60,756 bases of DNA from a virus. The translations under genes were made by a program, and so were the position numbers. The stretch's first letter is position 1. Every line of letters begins with the position of its first letter. The notes below the pieces were generated by a model. The model made no database searches. It saw nothing but the letters and a program-made list of their open reading frames with translations, and was not told where the DNA came from. Where the stretch lies: positions 1-60,756 of the IMG/VR virus record IMGVR_UViG_3300031977_001837. The stretch is one strand, 5' to 3'. Below are positions 8,421 to 16,688 of the stretch, piece after piece.

Positions 8421-8600
8421 ATGAATAATTTAATAATCGGAACTGCCACATTAGTAATACTTGAACTTCTTTGGTGGACTTGTGTATTATTTATTCTTTT
8501 TACGAGAAAAAAAGAATTGAGAAAAAATAAATGGAAAGCAGTCATGCTTTTATCGTTTATTCTTTTAATTATTCTAATAGTATTAAAATTATTTAACTAA
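8421..8600 (+). CDS. 59-residue two-helix membrane protein (holin candidate)
   Basis: ATG at 8421 to TAA at 8598-8600. Two strongly hydrophobic stretches (about residues 4-26, LIIGTATLVILELLWWTCVL, and 42-57, VMLLSFILLIILIVLKLF) flank a basic turn (TRKKELRKNKWK). This helical hairpin with a positive loop is the layout of class II holins and other small viral membrane proteins. It is first in the rightward arm, right before the phosphoesterase. No ribosome binding site is visible; an ATAATAAAA sequence about 30 nt upstream could be its TATA box. Function is inference. Confidence 0.5.
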   Translation: MNNLIIGTATLVILELLWWTCVLFILFTRKKELRKNKWKAVMLLSFILLIILIVLKLFN

Positions 8601-8632
8601 GAATAAATAGCGGGCTTTTTTTCTAAATACCT

Positions 8633-8738
8633 AAGAAGAAATAAAAAAATAAATAAAACAGGCTTTTAGTAAGTTGATTATTTCTTTTTTAATTCTTTCA
8701 GAGACCTAAAAAGAATTAATTTGAGGGAACTATTAAAA
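8633..8738 (+). promoter_or_regulatory. Promoter with AT-rich element, 10-bp inverted repeat and TATA box
   Basis: Upstream of the phosphoesterase-terminase genes: AAGAAGAAATAAAAAAATAA (8633-8652), then a perfect inverted repeat TTAATTCTTT / AAAGAATTAA (8689-8698 and 8710-8719, 11-nt loop), then a TATA-like TATTAAAA (8731-8738) about 32 nt before ATG 8763. The same AT element (20 of 20 bases) and an 8-bp version of the inverted repeat occur in the same order upstream of 25337. The repeat sits just upstream of the TATA box, where archaeal activators or repressors bind. Confidence 0.6.
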
Positions 8739-8762
8739 GGTAAATGCTCTTAGGTAATATCA

Positions 8763-9989
8763 ATGAAGTCTGACGAGTATAGGCAGGTAGTAATTGAGCA
8801 AATGGATAACTATGATGGTAATGTTGCTGCATTCGCAAGGCATATGGCCGGCATTATTACAGATATGAACCCAGAAGCACATCGTTGGAGACTACGAATA
8901 CTAAAAGAAGATGAACCAGAAATATTTACAGATATAGAAGTTATTGACTATAATGCGCATATTCCTTTAGAGTTTGAAGGTAGCAAATTAGAATTAGCAA
9001 GACTTATGAACAGAAGGTTTCCAGAAATTTCTTGTGTTGGTTGGGAAAATAGAATTAGACGAGCCTACGAAAGAAATGCTATAACTAAAAAAGAAACTCC
9101 ACACTTTATTGTTGAACACTTGAAAAAAGAGTCCGGTAGTTTAGAAAGTCTTTGGGATGCAGTTGAAAAACAATCTAAAAAGGCTATTTTGGCAACAGAA
9201 GATGCTCGATGGGCTACAATTCATGTAAATGATAGTGATAGATATATTGGTATAGCATTTCAAAGCGACCAACATATCGGCAATCCTTTCTGCGACCATG
9301 AGCGTTTGCGCAAAGATACAGAATTAATTGCTAAAAATCCCGATTGTTATGTTATTCATGCCGGTGACTATATTGATAACTTTGTTATTGACAAACCACG
9401 ACCTGCTATGAAAGCACCAATCCCCCCTTCTATTCAGTGGCAACTTTGCGAACACTATATTAATATGAGTAAAGATTCACTAATGGCTATTGTTGCGGGC
9501 AATCATGACCTTTGGACTGCCGGTATGACAGATTATGACCCACTAAAGAAACTTGCTTCCAGTAATGGAATCTTATATCATCCTTATGAATTAAATATTA
9601 AATTAGTTCACGGCGAAGTAGCATATCATTTATCAATTAGACATAAGCGCAGAGGTAACTCAAATCTTGACCCAAGCCGTGTTGTCAAAAAAATGTGGGA
9701 TGACGGAGAGTGTGATTTTGATATTGGGGTAATAGGACACCACCATACACCTTCTGTTGTGCCATTTACACGACATGCAGTTGAAAGATGGTCTGTAAGA
9801 CCGGGGGCTTATAAAATTGTTGATTCGTTTGGAGAAATGTGTGGTTTCCCAAGAGAAAGACCAACAAGCCCAATAGTAATTCTTTGCTCTAAGACAAGAG
9901 ATATTCAAGCATTTACAGACCTAAGACATGGTTTAAGATTATTAAATACACTTAATGGGAGAGAACCTAATGCCTATATGGATGAGTAA
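8763..9989 (+). CDS. Calcineurin-like metallophosphoesterase
   Basis: 408 residues. Residues 1-140 look like a helical DNA-binding or coiled region (EYRQVVIEQMDNYDGNVAAFARHM). The catalytic domain follows with the canonical metal-ligand blocks in order: SDQHIG (Asp169, His171), AGDYID (200-205), AGNHDLW (245-251), SIRHKRRG (His293) and IGHHHTPS (324-331). Such enzymes are di-metal phosphodiesterases or nucleases; this one could act on DNA (Mre11/SbcD-like fold) or nucleotides. It lies directly upstream of the terminase with a 20-nt gene overlap between them, so a link to packaging or DNA end processing is possible (inference). Start: ATG about 32 nt after the TATA-like box, no Shine-Dalgarno, so possibly leaderless. 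Confidence 0.8.
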   Translation: MKSDEYRQVVIEQMDNYDGNVAAFARHMAGIITDMNPEAHRWRLRILKEDEPEIFTDIEVIDYNAHIPLEFEGSKLELARLMNRRFPEISCVGWENRIRRAYERNAITKKETPHFIVEHLKKESGSLESLWDAVEKQSKKAILATEDARWATIHVNDSDRYIGIAFQSDQHIGNPFCDHERLRKDTELIAKNPDCYVIHAGDYIDNFVIDKPRPAMKAPIPPSIQWQLCEHYINMSKDSLMAIVAGNHDLWTAGMTDYDPLKKLASSNGILYHPYELNIKLVHGEVAYHLSIRHKRRGNSNLDPSRVVKKMWDDGECDFDIGVIGHHHTPSVVPFTRHAVERWSVRPGAYKIVDSFGEMCGFPRERPTSPIVILCSKTRDIQAFTDLRHGLRLLNTLNGREPNAYMDE

Positions 9990-10200
9990 CGACAAAGAGT
10001 TGCGATTTGCAGATATGGGCGAAGATTGCGTAGCAGTAAATATGTTTCTTTCAGATGAAGACTTAATACTCGGCGTTATGCTAACAAGAGATGAAATTGA
10101 AAACTTAGTGTATAAGTTAGCAGAATACTGCGGAATCCCGTTTTTTAATAAAGGAGGGATAAATCTAAATGGTTCGCTTAATGACAACCTTTCATCTTGA
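9970..10200 (+). CDS. Small protein between phosphoesterase and terminase
   Basis: 76 residues from ATG at 9970 (GGGAG 8 nt upstream), starting inside the end of the phosphoesterase gene and ending 32 nt inside the terminase gene. The sequence ELRFADMGEDCVAVNMFLSDEDLILGVMLTRDEIENLVYKLAEYCG suggests a small alpha/beta domain. A ribosome binding site for the terminase (AAGGAGGG) lies within its end. Not recognised; a small-terminase role is not supported by any motif. Confidence 0.55.
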   Translation: MPIWMSNDKELRFADMGEDCVAVNMFLSDEDLILGVMLTRDEIENLVYKLAEYCGIPFFNKGGINLNGSLNDNLSS

Positions 10201-11662
10201 GCGTAGTCGCTATGATATACGCCATTTTTATGAATGGCTTGGCTACAAATGGGGCGACCATATAGGTGAATGGTTAGAATTATATGGAAATACCGAAGGT
10301 AAGCAAGTTCATCGTGTTTGTATTATTGCGCCCAGAGACCATAGTAAGTCAACAACTCTTCGTGTAAAAATACTACACATGTTACTTTTTGAAAAGTGGC
10401 GTGGCAAACCTTTTACTATTTGGTTATTTTCTGCAAATAAAGACCTTGCTATGAATCGTCTTGAAGAAATACGCCAAGACTTAAAAAGGCATCCCGAATT
10501 ATCTAAAAAAATAGATACAACAAAAGGTAATAGATTTGAATTGCGCTTAACAAACGGCGCATGGATTAAGGCTACATCAGTTGGTTCTGGTATTCGTGGT
10601 GAGCATCCGGCAGCAATTGCTCTTGATGATATTATTGACGACCAAAATGATATGTCTTATGACACATACCAACAGTGGTTTAGAAAAAAACTAACACCTA
10701 TGCTGTCACCTAAAACTTGTTTATTCTGTGTCGGAACACCAATGTCTATGAATGACCTTTACCATACTGAAATGTTAAACAACGACGCATGGGAAACATG
10801 GCAAAAAGGCGCAATTGTAAATTATGATGAGTGGCGCAATGACCCAGACAATGAAAAACCTGTTTGTCTATGGCCTTCTGAAAGACCTCTTGAGTTTTTA
10901 CTTGAGCAAAAAGAAGCAATTGGAGAGTTGGCTTTTGCGCAAGAATATCTTTGTAAGGTAGTTGACGACGATAGCGCAGTTTTCCCACAAAGCATTACCA
11001 GAAAAAATCTTAGTATGGATTCTATACTGCAAAAAAATAAATTGCATGAAGGCGATTATGTTGTTGGGTTCGACCCTTCTCACGGCATAGGAAAGGACTA
11101 TACGGTAGCAATGGTGCTAAGACAAGACAAAGACGGCAATGTTCACATAGTAAATATGTGGAGGCGCAACGATTTCCCGCCTGCAAAACAAATTGAAATA
11201 ATTGCAGAGTTAGATGATTCATATAAGCATCCTATTTTTGCTTTTGAAAGCGCAGGGTTTCAGTCTTTGTATCAATCACTAATAAATCAACATGGTTTAA
11301 CGCTAAATATGAAAATGAGCAAAGTATCTAACAAAACTCTCAAGCAAGGACTGTTAAATCGGCTTCGTGTGTGGTTTGAGCAAGAAAAAGTCATTATACC
11401 TTATGGAAACGATGAAACAAGGCGTGTTATGAGCATATTACTTGACGAATTAGAGTCACATGTATGGAAAAACGGCGATATAGTTGACAAAGGTAAGCAT
11501 AACGACACTGTAATGGCACTTGCGCACGCCATAGACCAAATAAAAACGGCCACAAACGGCGGTTTAGCAGTCGTTGGAGGCACTTTAGACGCATCACAGT
11601 GGACTACGGGAAAAAAATCTAAAAAAATAACAAGAAATAGGCGTTTTGTGCCGTTTTTTTAG
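10169..11662 (+). CDS. terL: Terminase large subunit
   Basis: 497 residues. ATG at 10169 follows AAGGAGGG at ideal spacing. ATPase domain: Walker A-like APRDHSKST (54-62, the variant form common in terminases), adenine/motif region FSANKDLA, Walker B AIALDDIIDD (149-158), coupling motif CVGTPMS (187-193). RNase H-like nuclease domain: GFDPSHG (Asp302), FAFESAG and a late acidic site in the HNDTVMALAHAID segment. Length is normal. It packages DNA into proheads through the portal, yet it sits in the rightward arm, separated from the portal by the divergent promoter region. Followed by the 1.3-kb repeat block. Confidence 0.92.
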   Translation: MVRLMTTFHLERSRYDIRHFYEWLGYKWGDHIGEWLELYGNTEGKQVHRVCIIAPRDHSKSTTLRVKILHMLLFEKWRGKPFTIWLFSANKDLAMNRLEEIRQDLKRHPELSKKIDTTKGNRFELRLTNGAWIKATSVGSGIRGEHPAAIALDDIIDDQNDMSYDTYQQWFRKKLTPMLSPKTCLFCVGTPMSMNDLYHTEMLNNDAWETWQKGAIVNYDEWRNDPDNEKPVCLWPSERPLEFLLEQKEAIGELAFAQEYLCKVVDDDSAVFPQSITRKNLSMDSILQKNKLHEGDYVVGFDPSHGIGKDYTVAMVLRQDKDGNVHIVNMWRRNDFPPAKQIEIIAELDDSYKHPIFAFESAGFQSLYQSLINQHGLTLNMKMSKVSNKTLKQGLLNRLRVWFEQEKVIIPYGNDETRRVMSILLDELESHVWKNGDIVDKGKHNDTVMALAHAIDQIKTATNGGLAVVGGTLDASQWTTGKKSKKITRNRRFVPFF

Positions 11663-11754
11663 TTTATAAACGCAATTTGGAAAAAATATGGGTAATTTTT
11701 TGAGGTGGTTGGCGTTGCGTGCGCCGTCAGTGCGCATAGGTTTTGGCGCAAAAA

Positions 11755-12982
11755 AACGCATGACTGCGAGCCTGTTATTACTTTTCAGCGCAATTTTATT
11801 AATTTTGACAAAATCGGTCTTTTCTGAACATTATTGATACTATCTATTCGATGCACTGCAAGCCATTTTGCGCAAATGGAGGTCGTCGGTTGAAAATAGG
11901 CCGTTGTAAAATCGAATGACGGCGAGCCTGTTTTGAGTCATATCTCTGCTGATTTGTTCGATTGTTGGCAAAATTGCGCCGTTTGAAACCGATGGACTGA
12001 GAGCCTACCGTCAAACAATAGGCTTCCAGTGATGCGTTTTTGATAATTCAGTGGTTGATTTTCAAATTGACTTCATTGATTGAAAACCGATAGACTGCGA
12101 CCCTCCCGACTTCCATAATTACCGTATATTTTCATAAATCAGCACCCTTTTTTCTCGATTCCGGTAATTTTTGCGCTGTTATGGTAATTTTACGGAAATG
12201 AGCAAAATGAGCAAAATTGAGTAATATCCACTATTGAAAAACGACGCACTGAAAAATTGACAGTTGAAAAAATCAAAAAAATTGCTCAAAATTTCAGCCT
12301 CGCAGTCTTCATATCTCGCCTTCTTGCATCATCATTTTGCGCCGTGATTTTCAAAACCGTTGCACTGCGTTTTTCAGAGAGACCGAAATCCAAAGTCGAA
12401 ATCCGGTAATTCAAACTCTAAACGATAGACTGAGAAGCCGACAAAATCTCAAACCGTTATACTGCTCTGCATTCGATGGACTGCGAGACCGACGGCCCCT
12501 ATCGGCCTGTTTTTCTCGGACATCATTGGCTTGCAGTGTCCCATTTAGTGAAATCCGGCGAAATTGCCAAAATCGGCGCAATCGGTGACGGAAACCGGAA
12601 AAATGGAAAATTGCTCTTAGTCCTAACAGGCTTGCAGTGTTGCGTTTTCATTTTCTAATCGTGGCACTGAGAGCCTGCTCTGCTCAGAGAATCTCAACAG
12701 GCTTGCAGTCCATCGAATAGCCCGAAATGCGCCGAATTGAGCCGACTCCTAAACGATAGACTGCGAGGCTGTTTTTTCCGGCGCAATTTCAAAACCGTGA
12801 CACTGCGAGGCTGTCAAGATTCTGGAAAAAAACCGTTGCACTGCATCTTGAAAACGATAGACTGAGAGCCTGCTGAAGATGCGCCATTTCGCTGAAACCG
12901 TGATACTGCGAGGCTTATGGCTCTCTATACAACGGTTTTACTCAAAAAAGTGGTGTAAAAAGTAAATCGAGGGACTGCAAGG
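11755..12982. repeat. Non-coding block of about 19 degenerate short repeats (candidate origin or pac region)
   Basis: No credible gene between 11663 and 13085. Instead a degenerate unit of about 20 nt recurs, close to AAACCGT/AACGATA followed by NACTGCGAGSCTG. Clear plus copies begin near 11763, 11855, 11918, 11995, 12093, 12361, 12421, 12454, 12476, 12664, 12752, 12792, 12833, 12853, 12895 and 12971; minus copies (AGGCTTGCAGT form) lie near 12020, 12296, 12538, 12625 and 12696. Spacing is irregular, so this is not a CRISPR. Stray copies occur at 13391-13408 (inside the next gene) and 16277-16297. Location between terminase and early genes fits a replication origin with initiator-binding iterons, a terminase pac site, or a regulator-binding array. 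Confidence 0.75.
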
Positions 12983-12984
12983 AA

Positions 12985-13051
12985 GTTTATATGTAGTTTA
13001 TCCACCCCTGCATCCAATTTTTGCGCCACTTTCAACCGAAATCGGTTATAA
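12985..13051 (+). promoter_or_regulatory. Candidate promoters for the AAA+ ATPase gene
   Basis: Two TATA-like sites: GTTTATAT at 12985-12992 (about 100 nt before the start) and CGGTTATAA at 13043-13051 (about 35 nt before the start). The second lies within a small palindrome (AACCGAAATCGGTT). A GAGGT ribosome site at 13075-13079 precedes the ATG at 13086. Confidence 0.45.
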
Positions 13052-13085
13052 CCTGAAGGAATAAGGAGTAAAGCGAGGTATAGTA

Positions 13086-15188
13086 ATGTTGCAGAACATC
13101 GTAACCAAAATTATGATTGTATTGCTCGCAGTTGGCTTATTTGCGCCAGTTGTAGCAATCGCAATCAATCAGCATGAAGAACGACCGACCCCAGTAATGG
13201 AGACCAGTGAGCCGATGGCAGAACTCCCAGAGTTCAAACCACCAATGAGCAGACATGCGTTTAAGCGAGCAGTTCACCGTTTAGAATTAGCAAGCAAGCG
13301 CAAAAATCTCAAGGGCGCACTTCTTAGAAGGGTGCTAAATGGCACGCAGTCTAACGATTCAACCGAGGAAAATGACACGGTTGAAATCAAAACAGGCTTG
13401 CAGTGTGCCGATTGTGGATGCCTTGAAGAACATGGATATGCAATAGATGAAGAACTAAATCCGGCGCAGTGTGCCGATTGTTACTATTATCCAACCGTTG
13501 AAGAGGTTGAAATTACGACGAGGAAACACGCAAAAAGCCGAGCAGTTGACTGTTTTGCATGTGGGGTTTCAATCCATCAAGGAGAAACTAAGCACATGAT
13601 GAAATACGAAAATATGCACACCAAAAAGGCACACTGCGACCAATGCGCTGATGAAATCATAGGTCTAAAGGCTGATGAAATCATTACCAAACAGGCCCGC
13701 AGTCAATCGTTAAGCGCATTAATTGCGCCGATTTTCCTTGCCCTCGTAGTTTCCATATTTGCGCCTAAACTGGCTTTCAGTGTGCCATTCTTAGCAGTTG
13801 GAAAAATGCACTTGAGCGCAGAATTAGAAGCATGTAAAGCGGAAGGCTACAAAATACGCAGTCATTCAAAGTCAAATCCTGCTAAGTGCATTTCCTGCAA
13901 ATGCGAGATAACCAAAGGTGAATTGAAAGCAATGCTTCCTTACGCCGGATATACTCAAAATAAGGCACATTGCAGAGAATGCGCCCATATTACATGGGTC
14001 AAGATTTCAGCAAATCCAACCCCAAAAGTTGAGCCAAAAACCGACCCCGTTCCAGAGCCAAAACCGGAACCGGCAACCCAACCAAATGAGCCGACTGCGC
14101 CAAAGGTCGCAGAGAAAATTAAGACACAAATCAAAGGAGATAAGGGGTCTCAATTGGTTGAATTAATTGCTCAATTGGGTGGAGTTGATGAAGCGGAAGT
14201 CCGTCGAATTGTCAATGAGGAAACGGCGCAAATTCAAGAGAAGTTTGCCGACCAAATCAACGACCAGTTAAGCAAAATCAGCAAGCCGACACTTCTTGAA
14301 ATCAAGCCTATGAAGGGCGAGAAAATCAAGATTGAAGGAGTCCAACACCACAAGATGACTCAATTGCTGTTCTATATCATGAAGACACGCAATGAGAATA
14401 ATCTGTATCTATGGGGTGACGCCGGAACCGGAAAAACTCGCATTTGTGTGGATTTATTCGGACTATTGAAAGCCGGTGGATGGTTCAAGGAAATGGGCTT
14501 GAAGAAGGCCACAGTTGAGAAGAATGTGTTCATTCTCAGTTGTAACAAAGACATCCAATCTCAAGAGTTGTTAGGCCGTGAAAGTCCGAGATTCTTTGAT
14601 GATGGAAGCGGAAGGCCTGCCGGCGAATGGGACTTCATTCTCGGCGCACTATTGCCCGTTTTCCGTGATGGTGGAATAATTTGTCTTGATGAGATTGACC
14701 GTCTTCATGAATCAACTTTGAGCGCATTGAATGCAATCTTAGCGAATGGGTTCGTATATACTCCAAAAGGCGAGAAAATTGTGCGCCATCCGGCTTGCGT
14801 TATTGTTGGCACTGCTAACACAAAGGGCAACGGTGGAAGCGGAAAATACTCGGCCACAAGACAGCAAGACGGCGCAACTCTTGACCGTTTCACAGGTCGG
14901 AAAATCCACATTGATTATGACCCTGCAATTGAAGATTCAATCGCCGGAAGTGCTGAACTGGCGCAAAAGTTCAGAGACATGAGAAACGCATTTGAGGCAC
15001 ATGGACTTGATGAAGCAATTATCTCATACCGTTCTATAATCGTTGCACGCAATGACATTGAAGCCGGTATATCTCAAGAATATGCGCTGTATAATATCGC
15101 TTCCCAATGGGGAGAGGAAAACGCATTCAAGGCCGGATTTACCGAAGTCCCTACCTTTGACTTTTCAAGTGCGTGGGGTGGCGCATAA
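13086..15188 (+). CDS. Membrane-anchored zinc-finger CobS/MoxR-like AAA+ ATPase
   Basis: 700 residues. N-terminal membrane segment (about 5-27). Zinc modules with CxxC pairs: C107/C110 with C129/C132, C156/C159 with C184/C187. A second membrane segment lies at about 208-238, then a third zinc module C268/C271 with C296/C299. A Pro/Glu/Lys linker (about 310-340) is followed by a short coiled region. The AAA+ domain has Walker A GDAGTGKT (444-451), Walker B IICLDEID (530-537), sensor-1 GTANT (575-579) and an R-finger-like LDRF, as in CobS/MoxR proteins, which remodel protein complexes with a VWA partner. The adjacent gene may be that partner. Soluble viral CobS-like ATPases are usually 300-400 residues, so the zinc and membrane parts are extra. 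Confidence 0.8.
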   Translation: MLQNIVTKIMIVLLAVGLFAPVVAIAINQHEERPTPVMETSEPMAELPEFKPPMSRHAFKRAVHRLELASKRKNLKGALLRRVLNGTQSNDSTEENDTVEIKTGLQCADCGCLEEHGYAIDEELNPAQCADCYYYPTVEEVEITTRKHAKSRAVDCFACGVSIHQGETKHMMKYENMHTKKAHCDQCADEIIGLKADEIITKQARSQSLSALIAPIFLALVVSIFAPKLAFSVPFLAVGKMHLSAELEACKAEGYKIRSHSKSNPAKCISCKCEITKGELKAMLPYAGYTQNKAHCRECAHITWVKISANPTPKVEPKTDPVPEPKPEPATQPNEPTAPKVAEKIKTQIKGDKGSQLVELIAQLGGVDEAEVRRIVNEETAQIQEKFADQINDQLSKISKPTLLEIKPMKGEKIKIEGVQHHKMTQLLFYIMKTRNENNLYLWGDAGTGKTRICVDLFGLLKAGGWFKEMGLKKATVEKNVFILSCNKDIQSQELLGRESPRFFDDGSGRPAGEWDFILGALLPVFRDGGIICLDEIDRLHESTLSALNAILANGFVYTPKGEKIVRHPACVIVGTANTKGNGGSGKYSATRQQDGATLDRFTGRKIHIDYDPAIEDSIAGSAELAQKFRDMRNAFEAHGLDEAIISYRSIIVARNDIEAGISQEYALYNIASQWGEENAFKAGFTEVPTFDFSSAWGGA

Positions 15189-15256
15189 TCGGGACACTGC
15201 GCTAATGAAACAGTTTGAAAATATGCGCAAATTCTGAAATAAAACGAGGTGAAAAA

Positions 15257-16273
15257 ATGTTCAATCCAATCTATGAATATGTCTGGAACGCAGACACAGA
15301 AACTATGGAGAAGGGCAAGAAAGTTGAGGTCTTCCCTAACAAAGTAATGCTTGAGGAAAATCGCAACCCAAAACCGATGAACGGCGTTCAATTCCTTGAG
15401 GTTGAAGGGTGGTCTAAGTTCAACTTCTTTGAAAGCCCACTTCACTTGAACAAATTTTTGCGCAATGAGGTGATTAAGAAGAACCCTCAGAACGGTGAAA
15501 AGAAGATACGCCACGCTGAATGGTTAGGTGTCCCAAAGGAATTGAGAAAGACCTGCGGAACATATCAAGACCTATACGACCAGTTGATTGTTCACCCATC
15601 AAAAGCACCAGAAAAAATCAAGCAGGCTGTTGTTAATGCACTGCCTAATGCAATACGCAATATTTTGGTTGAATCCGAGCGATGGAGTGACATCAAAGGC
15701 GATTTGAACCTTGATAGAATCTTTGCAGGAAAGCGCAAATTTATGAGAGAACAAATCATTCAAAACGAGCCTACCAAAGTTATTGGTATCGGCGTTCAAA
15801 TGAATGCACTGAGCCACATTAACGCAGAGGTTTTGAGCATTAGGGGAGTCGTTGCCAGTATTGCGGTTGAGTGCCTTGAAAAATTAGGCCACTCGGTTGA
15901 ACTGTTTGGATATACTCATTCAAGTGGGACTTACGGAAACGGCGCAAGCACCAATACATTTGTCTGCAAAATCAAGAAGGCAGGCGAGAAAATGGCGACC
16001 AGTGCGCTGATGAACCTAACCTCTTCATGGTGTTTTAGAACTGCGGTTTTCGCAGTCAATAACCACGCAAGCAGGAACAGCAGAAAAGCAGAGGCAAGAG
16101 GTCAAGGCGGTTCATTGAAGATGAACGACACAAGCGCAAAATACCTTGAGCAACTCATACCGTCAATCACCAATTTCGCTATACTGCGCTATGTCCCAGA
16201 GTCTAACGGCTTCATCGGCGAGATTGAAAAGGCAGTGGATGCGCTTCTTGATGTTCTTGAGCCATACATTTGA
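15257..16273 (+). CDS. Probable VWA-like partner of the CobS/MoxR ATPase
   Basis: 338 residues from ATG at 15257, preceded by GAGGTG. An in-frame ATG at 15215 lacks a ribosome site. Residues 170-240 (VIGIGVQMNALSHINAEVLSIRGV..., CLEKLGHSVELFGYTHSSGTYGNG) follow the pattern of the von Willebrand A-like/DUF7192-type proteins that pair with CobS-like ATPases in phages and haloviruses. The classical DxSxS metal site is not seen and is replaced by IGVQMNA, so it would be a degenerate VWA fold. No membrane segment. Directly downstream of the AAA+ gene, supporting a two-component machine. Resemblance is by eye. Confidence 0.5.
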   Translation: MFNPIYEYVWNADTETMEKGKKVEVFPNKVMLEENRNPKPMNGVQFLEVEGWSKFNFFESPLHLNKFLRNEVIKKNPQNGEKKIRHAEWLGVPKELRKTCGTYQDLYDQLIVHPSKAPEKIKQAVVNALPNAIRNILVESERWSDIKGDLNLDRIFAGKRKFMREQIIQNEPTKVIGIGVQMNALSHINAEVLSIRGVVASIAVECLEKLGHSVELFGYTHSSGTYGNGASTNTFVCKIKKAGEKMATSALMNLTSSWCFRTAVFAVNNHASRNSRKAEARGQGGSLKMNDTSAKYLEQLIPSITNFAILRYVPESNGFIGEIEKAVDALLDVLEPYI

Positions 16274-16332
16274 GCAAAACGATAGACTGCGAGCAAGTTG
16301 GAGGTGAAAATAAACTAAAAAAAGGGCATAAC

Positions 16333-16400
16333 GATTTGATGTTGAACCGTGTCAAATCGGCCCACTGAAAGGCATAACGGTTCATTTTTTTATTTTTTTG
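16333..16400 (+). terminator. Terminator-like element with possible pseudoknot
   Basis: GATTTGA (16333-16339) pairs with TCAAATC (16352-16358). The loop between them contains GAACCGT (16344-16350), which pairs with ACGGTTC (16377-16383), an H-type pseudoknot topology. A run of T residues follows at once (16384-16400). Placed after the AAA+/partner pair, it may end transcription or regulate readthrough. The pairings are seen; the function is inference. Confidence 0.45.
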
Positions 16401-16656
16401 CGCTAAATTTTTCTTCATTGGCGCAATTTTTCAAAATCGAATCAGCGCAAGCCTTGAAAATTATCCGAGCAGATTTCCCAGACCAAAAACCCAAACCGAA
16501 AAAAAAGTGCGCTCTGAAAAAAAATTGCTCGGCGCAGAAAAAATCGGTCTCGGTGTGCCTATATGCGCATGAAGTTAATACAGAATTATTTTGATATTTT
16601 ACGGAGTCGAAACCAGTCCTTCAAAATCACCATTTCAACGAGTCAATCAAGTAGGG

Positions 16657-16665
16657 GGTTTATAT
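16657..16665 (+). promoter_or_regulatory. TATA box of the small-gene operon
   Basis: GGTTTATAT about 31 nt before ATG 16689, an archaeal TATA position consistent with a leaderless transcript. It opens the 16.7-24.2 kb cluster. Confidence 0.6.
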
Positions 16666-16688
16666 CCCTCTATATGATAGGGGAGTGC

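Larger units (their letters stand above)
16274..16688. other. 415-nt non-coding interval
   Basis: Holds one stray repeat copy (16277-16297), the diverged direct repeat GGCATAACG at 16325-16333 and 16371-16379, the structured element at 16333-16400 and the promoter of the next gene at 16658-16665. A GTG-initiated open frame (16349-16594) has low-complexity Lys-rich content and no ribosome site and is not called. Confidence 0.5.

Noticed and set aside
12337-12658. Two open frames of 60-83 codons in the repeat block
   Set aside because: They run through the repeat units, have no ribosome site or TATA box and give Arg/Cys-rich low-quality proteins.
11755-12982. CRISPR array
   Set aside because: The repeats are degenerate, in both orientations and irregularly spaced, without constant spacers, and no cas genes other than a Cas4-like viral nuclease are present.
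16349-16594. 81-codon open frame from a GTG
   Set aside because: It starts inside the structured element, lacks a ribosome site, is Lys/Phe-rich from AT runs, and overlaps the T-run terminator.
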